The notes beneath the pieces were generated by a model that searched no databases, had not been told where the DNA came from, and was given only the letters and a program-made list of their open reading frames with translations. Positions 36,114 to 38,843 of a DNA stretch of 38,843 nucleotides are shown one piece after another. Positions within the stretch are counted from its first letter, which is position 1, and each line of letters opens with the position of its first letter. Source of the stretch: an uncultured Arthrobacter sp. (GTDB taxonomy: Bacteria; Actinomycetota; Actinomycetes; Actinomycetales; Micrococcaceae); contig NZ_CANLSZ010000012.1 of NCBI RefSeq assembly GCF_947493765.1, forward strand, positions 1 to 38,843, given 5' to 3'. The translations under genes and the position numbers were made by a program.

Positions 36114-36620
36114 CTACGGGCAGTCGACCGGTTGTCCCTCGATCGTCACCGGTGTGCCGGACGGCAGGCCCTCGCATGCCTCGGTGAGCTGTTGGGCAAG
36201 TTCGGTGAAGAAGGCTCCCAGTACGATCGCCCCCAGCACGCCGAGGATCGTGAAGAGGGCGCCGATGATGCTGCCCGCGAGAGCAAGACCGTTGCCCATC
36301 CCGGCCTTCCGTGACTTCACGAAGGCGATGATGCTGATGACCAGCCCGACCGGGGCGATGAAGATCGCCAGGATGAAACCCACGATTCCCAGGACCCTGC
36401 CGGGGTTGTCGGTCGGCGCCCCCGGGGGGTTCTGCTGCCCGTAGGGCGAGGTGCCCTGCCCACCATACGGCGAGGTGCCCTGCTGCTCGTAGGGTGAGCC
36501 GCTCTGCTCACCGTACTGGGGCTGGTTCTGACCGTAGGGTGAGCCGCTCTGCTCACCGTACTGGGGCTGGTTCTGACCGTACGGCGAACCGCCCTGCGAT
36601 CCTGGCGTGTTGTCACTCAT
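36114..36620 (-). CDS. DUF4190-like membrane protein with Gln/Gly/Tyr repeat N-terminus
   Basis: A 168-residue protein. The first 75 residues are low-complexity with SPYGQNQPQYGEQSG repeated twice in full, then SPYEQQGT, SPYGGQGT and SPYGQQ variants. Two membrane helices follow (about 84-108 and 118-145) with the GLALAGSIIGALFTILG type of sequence seen in DUF4190 proteins, and a short extracytoplasmic tail with two Cys (ACEGLPSG, VDCP) that could pair. ATG 36620 has GGGGGG five bases upstream; the longer upstream frame is unconserved. GATACT lies about 55 bases upstream. Role unknown; Tyr/Gln-rich tails of this kind can self-associate, which is only a hypothesis here. Confidence 0.8.
   Translation of the reverse strand: MSDNTPGSQGGSPYGQNQPQYGEQSGSPYGQNQPQYGEQSGSPYEQQGTSPYGGQGTSPYGQQNPPGAPTDNPGRVLGIVGFILAIFIAPVGLVISIIAFVKSRKAGMGNGLALAGSIIGALFTILGVLGAIVLGAFFTELAQQLTEACEGLPSGTPVTIEGQPVDCP
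36489..36578. repeat. Two perfect 45-bp tandem repeats in the DUF4190-like gene
   Basis: Copies at 36489-36533 and 36534-36578 are identical at the DNA level, encoding two in-frame 15-residue units. Perfect identity implies recent duplication or slippage and likely length variation between strains. Confidence 0.9.
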
Positions 36621-36738
36621 GGTGCCCCCCGAGAAGAAGTCGATGAACGCGCCGGCGGAATCCGGCAATGTCGTCGAGAGTATCACCCGACGGCAGCCGG
36701 TCCCACGCCGGATCGATCTCCGCACGGAGAACCAGCTG

Positions 36739-38103
36739 TCAGCCGATGGCCTTCCCCGGATTGAGGATGCCCAGGGGATCGAACAGACGCTTGATCCCTG
36801 CCTGGAGGTCCCGGACCTCCGTCGACTGCTCCCAGGCCAACCAGCGCTGCTTGTACTGCCCCACACCGTGTTCTCCGGTGATCGTCCCACCGAATTCCAG
36901 CGCGGACCGCACCGATTCGTCGAGAGCGTCCTCGAGTCGCTCCAGGCCCTGGGCCCCCTCGGAGCGGTCCACCCAGAAGGTGGGATGCAGATTGCCGTCA
37001 CCTGCGTGCGCGACCACCTTCAGCTGCACGCGGTGTTTCTGCGCCATGGTCTCGAGAGCGGCGACATAGGGTACGAGCCGGGACTTCGGTACCGCAACAT
37101 CCTCCCCCACCCGGTACAGGTCGTCCACGCTGTCACCCCTGCTGTGGCGACGCAGGTCGACGAGCTGCTCGGCCTCCACGGAATTCTCCTGGTTGACCAC
37201 CGCTCCCAGCTCGGTCAGCGCCGCCCTGACCACGTCGGCCTCGGCCGCGGCACCGTACCCGTCCGTCTGGATCAGGAGCAGCGCTCCCCCGCGTCGACGC
37301 AGCTCCGATCCATGGGCCCCGTCGAGCGCCTCCAGCGTTCGCCCGTCCAGGAGTTCCAGGATGGCCGGCTGCACGCGTGCACGTCCGATTGCGAGCACGC
37401 CCGCCGCGGCGGCCCGGAAGTCGTCGAAGAAGGCCGCCAGTGTGTGGACGGTATGCGGCCGGTATCGGAGCCGAACCGTGATCCCCACGATCACCCCGAG
37501 GGTCCCCTCGGAACCGGTCATCAGAGCCGTGAGATCGTAGCCGGCCACGCCCTTGAACGGCCGATGGCCGACGGACACAAGAGTGCCGTCGGCGAGAACG
37601 ACGTCGAGGGCCAGGACGGATTCCCGGGTGACCCCGTACTTGGCGCAGCGCAACCCACCCGCGTTGGTCGCGACATTGCCACCGATGGTCGACCACCGAT
37701 AGCTCGCGGGATCAGGGGCGTATATCAGCCCGTACCCGGCCACCGCGTCGTCCAGCTCGCCATTGATCACCCCTGGTTCGACGACAGCGGTCTCGTCGTC
37801 GGGAGCGATGGCGATGATCCGGTTCATGTCCTCGAGGGACAGGACCACACACCCGGTGGTCGCGTGGGCTCCACCGGAGACACCGGAACCGGCGCCCCTA
37901 CTCACGACGGGCACCCTGTGCCGGGTAGCCCACCGCAGGAGTTCCTGGACGTCCCCCACGGTGCGGGCGCGTACGACGGCGACGGGCAGGGCCGGGTTCA
38001 GCAACGGTCCCTGGTCCCTCGAGTACCGGTCGAGGGACGCCGCGGAGGTCGACATGCGTCCGGGAAGGACCGACCGCAGCTCGGCCAGGAGCATCCCGTC
38101 CAT
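36739..38103 (-). CDS. FAD-linked oxidase, GlcD/D-lactate dehydrogenase family
   Basis: A 454-residue flavoprotein of the PCMH/VAO family that oxidises a 2-hydroxy acid such as glycolate or D-lactate. FAD-binding motifs are RGAGSGVSGGA (about 69-79) and YRWSTIGGNVATNAGGLRC, with MTGSEGTLGVI. The C-terminal FAD-oxidase domain has VAHAGDGNLHP, ITGEHGVGQYKQRW and DPLGILNPGK. Substrate among glycolate, D-lactate and 2-hydroxyglutarate is not decided by sequence. The start overlaps the SRPBCC stop: ATG 38103 (TGATG) or GTG 38106 (GTGA); I chose the ATG. No GlcE/GlcF partners are present. Confidence 0.92.
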   Translation of the reverse strand: MDGMLLAELRSVLPGRMSTSAASLDRYSRDQGPLLNPALPVAVVRARTVGDVQELLRWATRHRVPVVSRGAGSGVSGGAHATTGCVVLSLEDMNRIIAIAPDDETAVVEPGVINGELDDAVAGYGLIYAPDPASYRWSTIGGNVATNAGGLRCAKYGVTRESVLALDVVLADGTLVSVGHRPFKGVAGYDLTALMTGSEGTLGVIVGITVRLRYRPHTVHTLAAFFDDFRAAAAGVLAIGRARVQPAILELLDGRTLEALDGAHGSELRRRGGALLLIQTDGYGAAAEADVVRAALTELGAVVNQENSVEAEQLVDLRRHSRGDSVDDLYRVGEDVAVPKSRLVPYVAALETMAQKHRVQLKVVAHAGDGNLHPTFWVDRSEGAQGLERLEDALDESVRSALEFGGTITGEHGVGQYKQRWLAWEQSTEVRDLQAGIKRLFDPLGILNPGKAIG

Positions 38104-38666
38104 CACGAGCCGCCCATGAAACGGCGATAGCAGCCGAGTGCCTCCGGCCAGAATGTCCGGTAGAACGCGTACAGGTCCTCCGGGTCAGTGCCGGTCCATC
38201 CGCTGTGCGTGATCGTCAGCACCGAGCGCGGCTCTCCGACGGCGGCCCCTCCGGTATCCGCCACTCCGGTATCCGCCACTCCCCTGTCACGGAGCGGGAG
38301 CCGGTCCACGTCCCCGACGCCCGTCTGGTCCTGGCCCATCACCAGCAGGAGCTGGGTCACGGACTGGGAGCCGGCATGCCTCCACGTGAGCGACAGCCAT
38401 TCGCCCGGCAGTCCGTCGGTGACTTCGCCCCAGACGTTCTCGTCGTCCTGCGCCGAGGTCTCCACCAGTGCGTTGTCCTCCAGATCGAAGAAACTCTCCT
38501 CGCCCCACCTGCTCAGCTCGCCTGCGGGCCACCACAGATGCAGGTGTTCGGTCAGCCCCGCCCATGCGTGATCCCGTGGCGCGGGGACCGTCACCTCGGC
38601 GTGCAACGCCGGACGATCGACGGCATCCTGCGCGGGTTCGCGTGGGTGTGAGAACAATCCACTCAT
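38103..38666 (-). CDS. SRPBCC/AHSA1-like domain protein
   Basis: A 187-residue protein with a helix-grip (START/AHSA1-like) pattern: the N-terminal strand EVTVPAPRDHAWAGLTEHLHLWWP, then GEVTDGLPGEWLSLTWRH, and the last helix YRTFWPEALGCYRRFMGGS. Such domains bind hydrophobic ligands or act as Hsp90 co-activators. A Gly/Ala/Asp/Thr loop insert (about 129-140) contains GVADTGVADT from a 15-bp DNA duplication. It is translationally coupled to the FAD oxidase, so perhaps it handles the same small molecule; that is inference. The ATG at 38666 is followed upstream by the G/T-rich repeat region. Confidence 0.75.
   Translation of the reverse strand: MSGLFSHPREPAQDAVDRPALHAEVTVPAPRDHAWAGLTEHLHLWWPAGELSRWGEESFFDLEDNALVETSAQDDENVWGEVTDGLPGEWLSLTWRHAGSQSVTQLLLVMGQDQTGVGDVDRLPLRDRGVADTGVADTGGAAVGEPRSVLTITHSGWTGTDPEDLYAFYRTFWPEALGCYRRFMGGS
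38251..38280. repeat. 15-bp tandem duplication in the SRPBCC gene
   Basis: CCGGTATCCGCCACT occurs twice head to tail (38251-38265 and 38266-38280), in frame, giving a duplicated GVADT in an exposed loop. Confidence 0.85.
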
Positions 38667-38685
38667 AGGCCGACCCTACCGGTGT

Positions 38686-38743
38686 GGTGGGGTGTGGTGT
38701 GCGGGCGGGTTGGCTCCGACGGGGGGTGGGGTGTGGTGTGCGG
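38686..38743 (+). repeat. G/T-rich direct repeats upstream of the SRPBCC gene
   Basis: A 19-base unit, GGTGGGGTGTGGTGTGCGG, is present at 38686-38704 and 38725-38743, with a shorter variant near 38768-38781. The stretch 38680-38785 is almost free of A on the plus strand and could form G-quadruplex or R-loop structures. No gene is seen in 38667-38843. Confidence 0.75.
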
Positions 38744-38789
38744 ACGTCGCGGCATCGCTTCCGGCAGGGGTGGGGTGTGTGTTAAATGC

Positions 38790-38824
38790 GCGGGGGCCCT
38801 CACCTGTCAGGTGGGGGCCCTCGC
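38790..38824 (-). terminator. Terminator-like hairpin at the right edge
   Basis: A 16-bp stem with two G-U pairs, from GCGGGGGCCCTCACCT to its partner, closes a GTC loop. On the minus strand it is followed by GCATTTAA, so it most likely terminates a minus-strand gene beyond the window. Confidence 0.65.
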
Positions 38825-38843
38825 GGGGGTGGTTGTCCGGCGG

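Overview
This window is GC-rich, densely coded chromosomal DNA from a high-GC Gram-positive bacterium. It looks like a member of the Micrococcaceae close to Arthrobacter. That is an inference from several things: actinobacterial family markers (DUF3027 beside a cold-shock gene, DUF3263, DUF4032, an IdeR/DtxR regulator, a bacterial XPB helicase with its partner gene, a WXG100 protein), a groEL with CIRCE operators, frequent GTG/TTG starts, and many start codons placed about 6-7 bases after a -10-like hexamer, as in leaderless actinobacterial mRNAs. I see no phage, insertion sequence, CRISPR array or rRNA. Nearly every gene looks intact.

Layout. 74-2735 (minus): a coupled cluster of an HNH endonuclease, a MobA-like nucleotidyltransferase, a DUF6457 protein and MoeA, mostly molybdenum cofactor synthesis. 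2909-7138: an IdeR/DtxR regulator divergent from serC, then an MFS exporter, a DUF3027 protein and a cold-shock protein on the minus strand. 7303-17002 (plus): a small membrane protein, a membrane GGDEF-EAL protein preceded by a 30-codon upstream ORF and a hairpin, the helicase-associated protein/XPB pair, an OmpR-type two-component system and a WXG100 protein. 17228-20014 (minus): DUF3263, a LytR_C membrane protein and groEL. 20089-20889 (plus): uracil-DNA glycosylase, divergent from DUF3263 across a 24-bp palindrome.

20910-23736 (minus): a FemABX-type transferase followed by a ThrE-type threonine/serine exporter. 23875-26297 (plus): an aldo/keto reductase coupled to an NAD-dependent epimerase/dehydrogenase, then an acidic protein. 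26431-29725: an Old Yellow Enzyme ene-reductase behind an inverted repeat, two small unknown proteins, a YfcE-type phosphoesterase and an EamA transporter. 29877-29953: tRNA-Thr(UGU). 30041-33295: a DsbA-like membrane-anchored thioredoxin divergent from otsA-otsB (trehalose synthesis). 33413-36057: an MsiK/UgpC-type sugar ABC ATPase and a DUF4032 kinase-like protein. 36114-38666 (minus): an SRPBCC-like protein coupled to a GlcD-type FAD oxidase, then a DUF4190-like repeat-rich membrane protein. The right edge carries G/T-rich repeats and a terminator-like hairpin.

Most content is core housekeeping. The best leads for something undescribed are: (1) the upstream ORF, hairpin and GTGA overlap ahead of the cyclic-di-GMP enzyme; (2) a WYL-like C-terminus on the XPB partner protein; (3) the 24-bp palindrome between DUF3263 and ung; (4) the catalytically complete kinase-like DUF4032 protein next to the sugar ATPase; and (5) the pairing of FemABX with ThrE. 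I cannot claim a wholly novel system from sequence alone.
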